Origin: Planctomycetota bacterium
GTDB lineage: Bacteria; Planctomycetota; Planctomycetia; Pirellulales; UBA1268
Length of the DNA: 60,942 nucleotides
Assembly (NCBI GenBank): GCA_018970605.1
Contig: JAGWWA010000006.1
Span: forward strand, 1-60,942
Direction of reading: 5' to 3'
Shown here one piece after another: positions 20,791 to 28,843 of the stretch (positions are counted from its first letter, which is position 1; every line of letters starts with the position of its first letter). The position numbers and the translations under genes were made by a program. The notes beneath the pieces were generated by a model that worked only from the letters and a program-made list of their open reading frames with translations, searched no databases and was not told the origin of the DNA.

Positions 20791-21912
20791 TCAGTCCGCG
20801 GCCAGCGGCATGATCACGTAGCCGTAGCCGTCCTCGGTCGAGCAGACGCAGGCACTCTGGGCGTCGGTCAGTTCCACCGTCACGGCGGCACCGGGATCGA
20901 GCACCCGGAGAAAGTCCGACATGAACCGTGGGTCGAGCTTGATCTTCACCGTGGCGCCGGCATGGTCGATCGGCAGTTCCACCCGGCTCTCCCCGCTCTC
21001 AGCCGACCGGCCGGTGAGCACGAGTTGCCCGGGCTCGAACGAGAAATCGACCCCCTTCGACTGTTCACTGGTGACGATCGCCGCCTGACGGACCGCAGCG
21101 AGGAGCGGTCCGACGACCAGGTGCACCCGCATGGCGTCGGGACGATCCGGGAACACGTCTCGCCACCTGGGGAACCGGCCCTCGACGAGTCGCGCCGAAA
21201 TCGTCGTCCCGCCAGTCTTCACGAGAATCTCGCTGCCACGTACGGCAAGCTGCACCGGCTGATCCGCCGCACCGAGGCAGCGCTCGACAAGCTGCATGGC
21301 CCGGGCCGGCACGATCGGCTGTGCTTCCCCGATGCCACCGTCACGGCTCTCCCCAGGACCCTGCATCCTCGCCAGCCGTCGTCCGTCGGTGCCGACGGCG
21401 ATGACGGCCGCTGGTGTCATCTCGACGAGCACGCCGCCAAGGGCGTAGCGGCTCGATTCGTTGTCGGTGGCGAACACCGTCCGCCGCACCAGTTCGCGGA
21501 CCAGAGGTGTCGCCAGTTCGATGCAACCGCCGTCCGGGAATGTCGCGACCGCCGGGAACTCCAGTGGATCCTCCGCCGGCAGACGAAACTCGCTTCGAGG
21601 TGCCTTGACGAGGGCTGCGGTGCCGTCGGAGTGGATGTCGAACACGGTGCCGGCAGGGCTCTCACGGACGATCGCCGCCAGCCGTCCGCTCGGGAGAAGC
21701 ACGGCTCCCGGGGCGACCGTTTCCACGCCCTCGAGGTCGATCCGGATGCCCACCTCGAGGTCGGTGGCCATGAGCACGACCCCGTCGCGAGTCGCCTCGA
21801 CTTTGACGTTCGTGAGCACGGGCTTGGGCGAACGGGATGGCACGACCGCCGAGGCACTCTGGAGGGCGGCGAGCAACGACTCCTTGGGGCAGCGAATCTT
21901 CATCGTCGGCAC
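20791..21912 (-). CDS. dnaN: DNA polymerase III subunit beta (sliding clamp)
   Basis: The 373-residue clamp has the expected three repeated domains. Typical sequences are the N-terminal IRCPKESLLAALQSASAVVPSRSPKPVLTNVKVEA, ATDLEVGIRIDLEGVE, and the C-terminal KIKLDPRFMSDFLRVLD with the end stretch GYGYVIMPLAAD close to the canonical YVIMPM(R/A)L. The family normally ends in MPL/MPM plus one to three residues, which is seen here. It heads dnaN-dciA-gyrB. A possible -10 (TACAGT on the minus strand, 21954-21959) lies 42 bp before the start, with no convincing -35. Confidence 0.95.
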   Translation of the reverse strand: MPTMKIRCPKESLLAALQSASAVVPSRSPKPVLTNVKVEATRDGVVLMATDLEVGIRIDLEGVETVAPGAVLLPSGRLAAIVRESPAGTVFDIHSDGTAALVKAPRSEFRLPAEDPLEFPAVATFPDGGCIELATPLVRELVRRTVFATDNESSRYALGGVLVEMTPAAVIAVGTDGRRLARMQGPGESRDGGIGEAQPIVPARAMQLVERCLGAADQPVQLAVRGSEILVKTGGTTISARLVEGRFPRWRDVFPDRPDAMRVHLVVGPLLAAVRQAAIVTSEQSKGVDFSFEPGQLVLTGRSAESGESRVELPIDHAGATVKIKLDPRFMSDFLRVLDPGAAVTVELTDAQSACVCSTEDGYGYVIMPLAAD

Positions 21913-22412
21913 GGGTCCTTGGGGCCGGTCGGAGGCGTTCCGAGAGGCCCCTTACTGTACCCGAAAAATCATGCTTCGGAACTGGTCTCGATGCCTCCCG
22001 GGCGATACGAACATGCCCGGCCAGCTAGCCTGTTTTCTGTGTTTTTTCATGATGAAGAACAGAAGTCGGCAGAAGGAAATAGGCACCAGTAAGAGCGGCA
22101 CCCGCGATCCTCGACAGAGGTTGGTTCGAGAAACCCATCCGTCGTCGGGATGACCCATGGAAAACAGGATCATGCGGCCCGCAACAGATCCTTTTCCGGA
22201 GTGCACAACTCGTCGAGTGCATGTCGAGACGATGTCGGAAGACCGCCGGAGACACGATCAGTCGAGTGTCGCTGATCGGACGAATGGGCTGCTGGATGGC
22301 GTGAGGTTGGAGATGTGCCCGAGTCGTCTCCCGGTCGTCGGGATCGTCGACTCAGCGATCGTCGCGGATGCGTGCGCCAACCGACATCGTGCCGACATCG
22401 GGATGGCGGGGC
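21913..22412. other. 500-bp gap between dnaA-like gene and dnaN
   Basis: No gene is seen. The part 21960-22170 is richer in A/T than its surroundings and includes a run of six T's. CCTGTTTTC (22029-22037) recurs inverted as GAAAACAGG (22160-22168). A local AACAG/CTGTT pairing is also possible. In many bacteria the origin lies beside dnaA, so I searched both strands for TTATCCACA and saw no exact copy and no cluster of near matches. The gap may hold the dnaN promoter and possibly a non-canonical origin; neither is proven. Confidence 0.4.
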
Positions 22413-23249
22413 TCATCCGCTCCCGCGCCGCCGCGGTTGGGCGGTATGGGTCAGCAGCAGTTCCACGTCTGCGGCGAAGGCGGCGTCCGAGGTCATCCGC
22501 AGTTCGACGGTGCGGACGCCCCGCATCACGGTGGTATGGTCGCGTCCGCCAAACGCCACCCCGATCGAGTCGAAACTGCTGCCGGTGAGGTGTCGAGCGA
22601 GATACATTGCCAGATTGCGCGCCTGCACCACGCCGCGCGACCTCCCTTCCCCCGACAGAGCCGCCGCGGGCAGGCCATGACGGCGGGCGGCAGTGTGGAT
22701 GATCCGGTTCATCGACCATGCGGTTCGTCCGCCCGTTGCAGCCTCCTTGGGCCTGGTGGGGACATGGACGATCAGGCCTGCCGACAGTCGCGACTGCAAG
22801 GCTGGGTCGAGTCCGCCGGAAGCGTGCGCCAGTCCGACCGTGGCACAGATCGAGATTCCCCGGCGGGCGAGTTCATCGAGAAACACGGCCGCGGCCTGCT
22901 GCCGTTCGCCACTGCCGACCAGATCGATGCGATCGACGATGACGAGGCCGGCCGAACCGTCGTCGCGGAGGCTGCCGAGGCCGCCCTTGTCCAGGCCGCG
23001 GCCGAGTTCCGGTCCGGCATGCCGCTGCACCCTCTTCGTCTCCCCGCACAAGCCCTCGAGATCATCGAGCAGGCCTGAAAGAACGGCCTCGGAGACCAGG
23101 GTCACAACCGCCGGACCCACGATCGTCGAGGCCTCATTCGGCCCCGTGGCCGGCTGGGCAAGCAGCGAAAATGCCTCGCGGAGCAGCCTTGCCCATGGTG
23201 GGAAGGTCGTGCGGTCGTGCGGCCAACGGTCGCGTTGGGAAGCCGGCAT
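22413..23249 (-). CDS. Reduced DnaA-like initiator without a P-loop
   Basis: A 278-residue protein with a clear DnaA domain IV: VVQARNLAMYLARHLTGSSF (208-227) and the DnaA-box-recognition signature FGGRDHTTVMRGVRTVE (233-249). Before it lies a shrunken AAA+ region. A Walker-B-like strand (GLVIVDRIDL, 101-110) and an arginine-finger-like box VII (LQSRLSAGLIV, 151-161) are kept. No GxxGxGKT P-loop is visible, and the lid/sensor-II part between box VII and domain IV is missing. Domains I and II are also absent; an in-frame stop 12 bp upstream excludes a longer start. AGGGG precedes the ATG. Its position ahead of dnaN-dciA-gyrB is the standard dnaA place. It is either this organism's initiator or a DNA-binding paralogue. 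Confidence 0.8.
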   Translation of the reverse strand: MPASQRDRWPHDRTTFPPWARLLREAFSLLAQPATGPNEASTIVGPAVVTLVSEAVLSGLLDDLEGLCGETKRVQRHAGPELGRGLDKGGLGSLRDDGSAGLVIVDRIDLVGSGERQQAAAVFLDELARRGISICATVGLAHASGGLDPALQSRLSAGLIVHVPTRPKEAATGGRTAWSMNRIIHTAARRHGLPAAALSGEGRSRGVVQARNLAMYLARHLTGSSFDSIGVAFGGRDHTTVMRGVRTVELRMTSDAAFAADVELLLTHTAQPRRRGSG

Positions 23250-23314
23250 CGATACCCCTGCGTCACCCGGAGCCCATTCGGCGGCATCCGTGCCACGCTC
23301 ATCCCTGCGGCAGG

Positions 23315-24535
23315 CTATCCGGCGCCCGACGCAGCGTGAAGCCCCGCCTCCGCAATCCCGCGAAACACGCGATCGAGTCGATGGACGGCTTCCGTGATGT
23401 CGGTCTCCGTCGTCGAGGGGCCGACGCTTGCGCGGATCGCGGACTGCGCCACCCAGCCTGGCAGGTCGAGCGCGAGGATGGCCGGCGACGGATCGCTCGA
23501 CCCACTCGCGCAGGCCGTGCCGGTCGCCAGGGCGATGCCCGCGAGGTCGCAGGCCATCATGAACGCCTGCCGGTCGCAGCCCCGCACTGCCATGGTGGCG
23601 ATGTGGGGCGCACGGTCGGCACCGTGTCCGACCACCATCGCGTCGAGCCCGTGGCGGCCGGCTGCGGCCACGAACTGGTTCTCGAACCGGTCGCGGAGGT
23701 TCGCCGTCCGGAGCCGCATCTCATCGCGTGCAGCGGCGGCGAGGTGCAGTGCCACGGCGAATCCCACGGCGAGCGGCACCGCTTCCGTGCCGCCCCGCAG
23801 CCCGAGTTCCTGCGGCCCGGGGGTGAGCGGCATCACGTCGACACCGCCGCGAACGAGCAGGCCGCCGATGCCGCGGGGGCCGCCGAACTTGTGCGGCGCC
23901 AACGCCAGGGTCGTCAGCGGTAGGGTGGCGAACGAGAGGGCGTCCCACGCGGCCGCCTGCGTGGCGTCGGCATGGACGAACAGCCGTTCTCCGACGCCGG
24001 TCTCGGCGAGCGGGACGGGCGATTCGCGGATGCCGGTCTGGCCGCAGACGAGCGTCGTCGAAAGGAGCACGCGGCCCGGCGTCGAGGCGGCCAGGATGGC
24101 TGCGGCGCCAGACGCGGAGCCGTCTGCCGCCAGTGGCAGGCGACGTACCTCCCAGCCGCGGGCCGCGAGATCCGCGGCTGCCGCGATCACGCTGCCGTGG
24201 TCGCGAGGCGAGATGCCGACCGTGCCTGGATGAGGTCCCGCGGTTCCTAGCATCCCGAGGCGGTTTGCCTCGGTCGCCCCACTGGTGAAGATCAGCCGGT
24301 CGCGTGAGCCGCCTGCGGACCGGCCGCCGAGCAGAGCGACGAGGCGTTCACGGGCATCCTCCAGGATGGCCCGGGCGCGGCGGCCCGCCGCATGAGGGCT
24401 CGAGGGATTCGCGAAGGCGTCGGCCGACGCACGACGCATCGCCTCGTCGATCCTGGGGTCGAGCGGCGTCGTGGCCGCGTGGTCGAGGTAGATCAACTGC
24501 CGGGTGTCCCCGGTGGGCGAACGGGCGGCGTCCAT
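23315..24535 (-). CDS. Cysteine desulfurase (NifS/IscS family)
   Basis: A PLP enzyme that removes sulfur from cysteine for Fe-S clusters and tRNA thiolation. The frame is open further upstream, but the family begins at LIYLDHAATTPLDP, giving the start at 24535 and 406 aa. Key features are the NPSSPHAAGRRAR stretch (43-55), the PLP-contacting His in SPRDHGSV (H113), the PLP lysine in LAPHKFGGPRG (K216) and the persulfide-forming cysteine in ATGTACASGSSDPS (C342). It lies 26 bp after the aminotransferase and 65 bp before the dnaA-like gene, so it is probably in one transcript with both. A natural partner is MnmA (14900-16009). Confidence 0.92.
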   Translation of the reverse strand: MDAARSPTGDTRQLIYLDHAATTPLDPRIDEAMRRASADAFANPSSPHAAGRRARAILEDARERLVALLGGRSAGGSRDRLIFTSGATEANRLGMLGTAGPHPGTVGISPRDHGSVIAAAADLAARGWEVRRLPLAADGSASGAAAILAASTPGRVLLSTTLVCGQTGIRESPVPLAETGVGERLFVHADATQAAAWDALSFATLPLTTLALAPHKFGGPRGIGGLLVRGGVDVMPLTPGPQELGLRGGTEAVPLAVGFAVALHLAAAARDEMRLRTANLRDRFENQFVAAAGRHGLDAMVVGHGADRAPHIATMAVRGCDRQAFMMACDLAGIALATGTACASGSSDPSPAILALDLPGWVAQSAIRASVGPSTTETDITEAVHRLDRVFRGIAEAGLHAASGAG

Positions 24536-24561
24536 GGCGCGTGCGACCCCGTGGGCCTTGA

Positions 24562-25764
24562 TCAGCCGTTGTCGAGGAACGCCGCGATACGATCGAGGCC
24601 CGCTGCCAGTTTCTCTTCGGAGGCCGCGAACGACATCCGCACGAAGCCTTCGGCGCCGAAGGCGCTGCCGGCCACGAGGGCGACGTGGTGCTTCTCCAGG
24701 AGCGTCTCGCACCATTGCATGCTCGTGCCGATGCCTCGCGTCGCCATCCGCTTCAGGGGTTCGCGGATGTCGAAGAAGGCGTAAAAGGCGCCGCCGATCT
24801 CCGGGATCCGCACACCCGGCATGGCCAGGAGCCGCTTCGCCACCAGGTCGCGCCGCTTCTGGAATGCCTGGAGCATCTCGCCGACGCACTCCTGCGGGCC
24901 GGTGAGGGCCGCGATCGCCGCGTGCTGGCTGACGCTGCAGGGATTGCTCGTTTCCTGGCTCTGGAGGTTGCCGATCGCCTTGGAGAGCGGCTCTGGCGCG
25001 ATCGTCCAGCCGATCCGCCAGCCGGTCATGGAGTAGGTCTTGCTCACGCCGGCCACCACGACCGTGCGGTCGGACAGACCGGGACGCAGCGTGGGGAAGG
25101 AAACGCTCGGCCGTCCGTCGTAGACGAGTTGGTCGTAGATCTCGTCGGCGACCACGGCGAGATCCCGCTCGATCGCGACGTCGGCCAGGCCGCCGAGTTC
25201 GGCGGCCGAATAGACCACGCCCGTGGGGTTGCTCGGGGAGCAGAGCAGGAGCATCCGCGTCCGGGGCGTGAGGGCGGCCCGCAGGGCGTCGGGGTGGAGC
25301 TTGAAGTCGTCCTCGATCCGCGTCTCGAGCAGGATCGGCTTCGCCCCGGCGAGTTTGATGAGTTCCGCGTAGCTCACCCAGTAGGGCGTGGGAACGATCA
25401 CCTCGTCTCCCTCGTCGAGCACCGCCGTGAAGACGTTGTGGAGGGCGTGCTTGGCGCCATTGGACACCACGACCTGGGCCGGCGTGATCGCGAGACCCGT
25501 GCGACGGCCGTAGTCGTCGGCCACGGCCTTTTTGAGCTGGGGGATGCCGGCCGCGGGGGTGTATTTCGTCTTCCCGGCACGGATCGCCTCCTCGGCGGCC
25601 CGGCAGATGTGGGGGGGCGTGGGGAAGTCGGGCTCGCCCACCGAGAGGTCGATGACATCGATTCCGGAGGAGGTCATCGCGGAGGCACGGGCGGCCATCG
25701 CCAGCGTGGCGGACGGCTCGAGGGCCCGCATGCGGCGGGCGGTGGTGAGGCTCTTCGACTCCAT
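24562..25764 (-). CDS. Class I aspartate aminotransferase
   Basis: A fold-type I PLP transaminase of the AspB/aspartate aminotransferase I-gamma type, interconverting aspartate and oxaloacetate. The start at 25764 begins the conserved N-terminus (ALEPSATLAMAARA, then IDVIDLSVGEPDFPTPPHI). Other landmarks are TKYTPAAGIPQLKKAVADDY, SNPTGVVYS, VADEIYDQLVYDG, and the PLP lysine in VAGVSKTYSMTGWRIGW (about residue 236), with the substrate-binding Arg near the C-terminus in EGFVRMSFA. Length is 400 aa. It heads the minus-strand run that continues with the cysteine desulfurase, and it is divergent from the inositol-phosphate synthase gene (149 bp between starts). Confidence 0.92.
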   Translation of the reverse strand: MESKSLTTARRMRALEPSATLAMAARASAMTSSGIDVIDLSVGEPDFPTPPHICRAAEEAIRAGKTKYTPAAGIPQLKKAVADDYGRRTGLAITPAQVVVSNGAKHALHNVFTAVLDEGDEVIVPTPYWVSYAELIKLAGAKPILLETRIEDDFKLHPDALRAALTPRTRMLLLCSPSNPTGVVYSAAELGGLADVAIERDLAVVADEIYDQLVYDGRPSVSFPTLRPGLSDRTVVVAGVSKTYSMTGWRIGWTIAPEPLSKAIGNLQSQETSNPCSVSQHAAIAALTGPQECVGEMLQAFQKRRDLVAKRLLAMPGVRIPEIGGAFYAFFDIREPLKRMATRGIGTSMQWCETLLEKHHVALVAGSAFGAEGFVRMSFAASEEKLAAGLDRIAAFLDNG

Positions 25765-25912
25765 GCGGCGCAGACTCTCCGCTACGGGTTCATCGGGAGG
25801 GTGAGTGACGCCGCGGAGGAACCCGCCATCGCCGCGGTCGCTTGACGCCCTGCAGAGGGCATCGAATGATACCACCCGTTCAACCGTTTCCCAGTCGCCG
25901 GAGCCCTCGCGT

Positions 25913-27133
25913 ATGGCCAAGCGCCGTGTCGGAGTATGGCTCGTCGGAGCCAAGGGAGGCGTCGCCACCACGATGATGACCGGCCTGGCGGCGCTTCGCG
26001 GTGGGGCGATCGATCCCGTCGGCCTGATCACCGAGACCGATCCCTTCGCGAGGCTCGGTCTCGTGGGGTTCGGTGAACTCGTGGTCGGCGGCCACGACAT
26101 CCGCTCCGGCCGGCTTGGCGACGAGGCGCGGCGGATGTGGAGCGAGAGCCGCGCGATCACGCCAGAGTTGATCGACGGCGCCGCCGGGTTCTTCGCCGAG
26201 GTCGAGCCGCGGCTGCGGCCGGGAACGCTCGTCGCCTCGGGCGACCGCATCCGCAGCCTCGCCGATCCCGAGGCCGCGGCCGTGGTGGAGTCGCCGCGGG
26301 CGGCCGTCGAGCGGATCGGCCGCGACCTCGCGGAGTTCGTGGCCGCCGAACGGCTCGAGCACCTCGTGGTCGTGAACGTGGCATCGACCGAGCCCCCGCC
26401 GTCCCTGCCGATTCCGCTCACCTTCGCCGAGGTCGAACCGCTGCTCGATGATCCGGCCCGTTGCCCGCTGCCCTCGAGCAGCCTCTATTTCCTGGCCGCG
26501 GCAGCCGCCGGGGCGAGCTACATCAACTTCACACCCTCGACCGGCGCGACGCCCGCCTGCCTGCAGCAGCTGGCCCTCGAGCGGGGCGTCGCCCATGCCG
26601 GCTGCGACGGCAAGACCGGGGAGACGCTGCTCAAGAGCGTGCTGGCCCCGATGTTCGCCGCCCGCAACCTCCAGGTGATGAGCTGGGTGGGCCACAACAT
26701 CTTCGGCAACATGGACGGCAAGGTCCTCGACGACCCTCGGAACAAGGCGGCGAAGGTGAGGAGCAAGGACCACCTCCTGGCCGCGATCCTCGGCTACCCT
26801 CCGCAGACGCACGTGTCGATCGAATACATCGAGAGCCTCGGTGACTGGAAGACCGCCTGGGATCACGTTCACTTTCGCGGGTTCCTGGGCACGCCGATGA
26901 CGCTCCAGTTCACCTGGCAGGGATGCGATTCGATCCTCGCGGCTCCGCTCGTGCTCGATCTCGTGCGGCTGGTGGAGCGGGCCCACCGCGGCGGTGAACG
27001 CGGGCCGCTCGACTGGCTCGCCTGCTTCTTCAAGAGCCCCATCGGCGTGGCGGAGCAATCGTTCGCCGCACAGGTGTCGATGCTGATGAACTGGGCGTCG
27101 CGAACGCTCGCCGACGACCGCGCTGGGGTGTGA
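25913..27133 (+). CDS. Inositol-3-phosphate synthase
   Basis: This NAD-dependent enzyme cyclises glucose-6-phosphate to inositol-3-phosphate. The chosen ATG (25913) directly precedes the Rossmann motif VGVWLVGAKGGVATT (residues 5-19), although the frame is open from 25805. Family landmarks are VVVNVASTEPP, AGASYINFTPSTG (about 200-213), GCDGKTGETLLKSVLAPMF (about 225-243), VGHNIFGNMDGKVLDDP and the C-terminal FFKSPIG. Length is 406 aa, as in short bacterial members. Inositol phosphate could feed phosphatidylinositol or di-myo-inositol-type compounds; nothing nearby tells which. Confidence 0.9.
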   Translation: MAKRRVGVWLVGAKGGVATTMMTGLAALRGGAIDPVGLITETDPFARLGLVGFGELVVGGHDIRSGRLGDEARRMWSESRAITPELIDGAAGFFAEVEPRLRPGTLVASGDRIRSLADPEAAAVVESPRAAVERIGRDLAEFVAAERLEHLVVVNVASTEPPPSLPIPLTFAEVEPLLDDPARCPLPSSSLYFLAAAAAGASYINFTPSTGATPACLQQLALERGVAHAGCDGKTGETLLKSVLAPMFAARNLQVMSWVGHNIFGNMDGKVLDDPRNKAAKVRSKDHLLAAILGYPPQTHVSIEYIESLGDWKTAWDHVHFRGFLGTPMTLQFTWQGCDSILAAPLVLDLVRLVERAHRGGERGPLDWLACFFKSPIGVAEQSFAAQVSMLMNWASRTLADDRAGV

Positions 27134-27261
27134 CGACGAGGTCGCCGGTGGTGTCGACCACGATCCGCGCGGCGCCGGATGCGGTGACCGACGGGAAAAA
27201 GTCGGGATTTTTTCCAGAATTTCTCTTGACAGTTTTCCCCATCATCATCCACAACTCTCTA

Positions 27262-27307
27262 TCGATGCGTGGTCGATGGTGAGCAATCACCTTCGACACC
27301 GCATCGA
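27262..27307 (+). promoter_or_regulatory. Long leader hairpin with GCAA tetraloop
   Basis: Arms 27262-27282 and 27287-27307 pair over 21 positions with three mismatches, closed by GCAA (27283-27286), a GNRA tetraloop. It lies in the gap between the inositol-phosphate synthase stop and the lysine-rich microprotein, 85 bp before that start. Upstream, at 27190-27260, the sequence is unusually A/T-rich. It includes TTGACA (27226-27231), which could be a -35 box, but no good -10 follows at 17 bp. Most likely a structured 5' leader or small RNA; it could also be a terminator for the upstream gene, though no T-run follows. Confidence 0.5.
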
Positions 27308-27391
27308 ATCGTCGTCCGCTCCCCTCCCAGAGCATCCGGGGGAGTGGATGTGAGAACCATGCATGGGTGCTCGTGGTAAGGAGCCATTTCC

Positions 27392-27454
27392 ATGGCGAAG
27401 AAGAAGAAGAAGGCTGCCAAGAAGGTCGCCAAGAAGAAGAAGGGCCACGGCTGA
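27392..27454 (+). CDS. Lysine-rich 20-residue microprotein
   Basis: A very short frame with an excellent ribosome-binding site: AAGGAG, 9 nt, then ATG at 27392. It encodes 20 residues, of which 11 are Lys and 4 Ala (MAKKKKKAAKK at the start, GHG at the end), before TGA. The composition resembles the basic tails of histone H1-like proteins or of ribosomal proteins, so binding to DNA or RNA is the obvious guess. Homopurine AAG repeats could in principle be a chance frame. The strong ribosome-binding site, the hairpin leader upstream and the strong hairpin downstream argue that it is translated. Confidence 0.55.
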   Translation: MAKKKKKAAKKVAKKKKGHG

Positions 27455-27653
27455 ATCTGACGTCGGGGATTCGCTCCGGGGTGCGCTTCGGCGTTCACTT
27501 CGGGGAGTCGCTCCGGCGCAGATTTGATGCCGGGACCCCACCTGGGGTCCGGTGGGTCGCCTCGTGCGGCCTGCGTCCCTTCGCTCTGGCCTCTCGCATT
27601 CGGGGGTTCGCCTCCAGGTGCGGTTGACCAGGGCGTCCACGCTCAGACGAGAA

Positions 27654-27689
27654 AGGCCGGCCCGGGCCCTTGGGCGCCCGGGCCGGCCT
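27654..27689 (+). terminator. Strong GC hairpin after the microprotein
   Basis: A 13-bp perfect inverted repeat (AGGCCGGCCCGGG and its complement) with a 10-nt loop. The flanks CAGACGA and TCGTTCTG extend the pairing imperfectly. A smaller hairpin (GGACCCCA-CC-TGGGGTCC) lies upstream at 27533-27550. There is no T-run, but intrinsic terminators in such GC-rich genomes often lack one. It separates the microprotein from the methyltransferase gene that starts 29 bp later. Confidence 0.5.
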
Positions 27690-27718
27690 GATTCGTTCTG
27701 GTGGTACGATTTCGGGCC

Positions 27719-28843
27719 ATGCCCGCCCCAAACCCGCCCGTGTCCTCTCCGCCGCCGTCCGTTCGGGGGGGCTTCATTCTCTGCCCGTGCCACCCCGGGG
27801 CCGAGGCTGCCCTGGCCGCGAGACAGGCCGAGCTGCTGCCGGCGTTTTCGCGGGGTGTCTGGCGGCGGGGTGTGGTGACGTTCCGGATCGGGCCGGAGGG
27901 GTTCGACCCGCCCGATGAGTTCGCGCCCGACCTGATCTTCGCCCACACCGTCGTGCGGTCGCTCGGTCAGGTGTCGGGAGGTTCAGTCGCCGAGCTCGCC
28001 GTCAAGGTTCGTGCGCTCGTGGGGGCGGTGTCGTGGGATGCGATCCACGTCTGGAAGCGAGAGCAGCGGATCGACATGGCGGCCGCCGACGCCCGTGCCG
28101 CCGTCGCGGCGGCGTGTGGCATCACGCTGCCCGACGACCAGGTGGCGCAGCCGGGCGATCTCGTGCTCGACTGCATGCTCGACTCCGCCGACCGCTGGTG
28201 GGTTGGGTGGCACCGCGCGGGGACTCCAGCGAGCCGCTGGCCCGGAGGCGGTTATCCAGGCCAGCTTCCGGAGGGGAAGGTGTCGCGGGCCTGGTTGAAG
28301 CTCGATGAGGCGCTCGCGTCGTTCGGCGTTGACCTGCGCCGCGGCCAGCGGGCGATCGAACTCGGTGCCGCGCCCGGCGGAGCCTGCCAGCGACTCCTGG
28401 AGGCGGGCCTCGACGTCGTGGGTGTGGATGCAGCGGTCGTGGATGCTTCCGTCGCCGCGCATCCGCGATTCGAACAGTGGCGGATGCGGGCCCGCGAGGT
28501 CCCACTGCGGCGGATGAAGGGCTGCGACTGGCTGCTCACCGACATGAACATCGATCCCGCGAGCACCATGGGAGCTCTGGAGCGGGTTCTGGGCGGCGGC
28601 GTGCGGCCCGCGGGCGTGATCGCCACCCTCAAGCTCCCCGATTGGTCGCGGGCTGCCGATCTCCCCGGTTGGCTCGACGCCTTTCGGGCCTGGGGCTACG
28701 AGCCGCGGGTCCGCCAGCTGTCCACGGGCGGCCGCGAGGTCTGCGTGGTCGCCACCACCCGGCCGGCCGGCCGGGTCACGCCCGCTACCGGCCGGGTCAC
28801 GCCCGCGAGTCGTCGCCGCGCCACTCGTCGCCCGGAGGCGTGA
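27719..28843 (+). CDS. RlmM-like rRNA 2'-O-methyltransferase
   Basis: A SAM-dependent methyltransferase resembling RlmM/FtsJ-type 2'-O-ribose methylases. The N-terminal 150 residues look like a THUMP-type RNA-binding part. The catalytic domain contains the phrase KVSRAWLKLDEAL, the SAM motif AIELGAAPGGACQRLLEAGLDVVGVDAA and LLTDMNIDP, followed by IATLKLPDW containing the catalytic Lys expected of a K-D-K-E set. The frame opens at 27701, but the ATG at 27719 is preferred. Length is 374 aa. The C-terminus (GRVTPATGRVTPAS, then Arg-rich) is encoded by two copies of a 21-bp repeat and overlaps the end of birA by 47 bp on the other strand. Confidence 0.8.
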   Translation: MPAPNPPVSSPPPSVRGGFILCPCHPGAEAALAARQAELLPAFSRGVWRRGVVTFRIGPEGFDPPDEFAPDLIFAHTVVRSLGQVSGGSVAELAVKVRALVGAVSWDAIHVWKREQRIDMAAADARAAVAAACGITLPDDQVAQPGDLVLDCMLDSADRWWVGWHRAGTPASRWPGGGYPGQLPEGKVSRAWLKLDEALASFGVDLRRGQRAIELGAAPGGACQRLLEAGLDVVGVDAAVVDASVAAHPRFEQWRMRAREVPLRRMKGCDWLLTDMNIDPASTMGALERVLGGGVRPAGVIATLKLPDWSRAADLPGWLDAFRAWGYEPRVRQLSTGGREVCVVATTRPAGRVTPATGRVTPASRRRATRRPEA

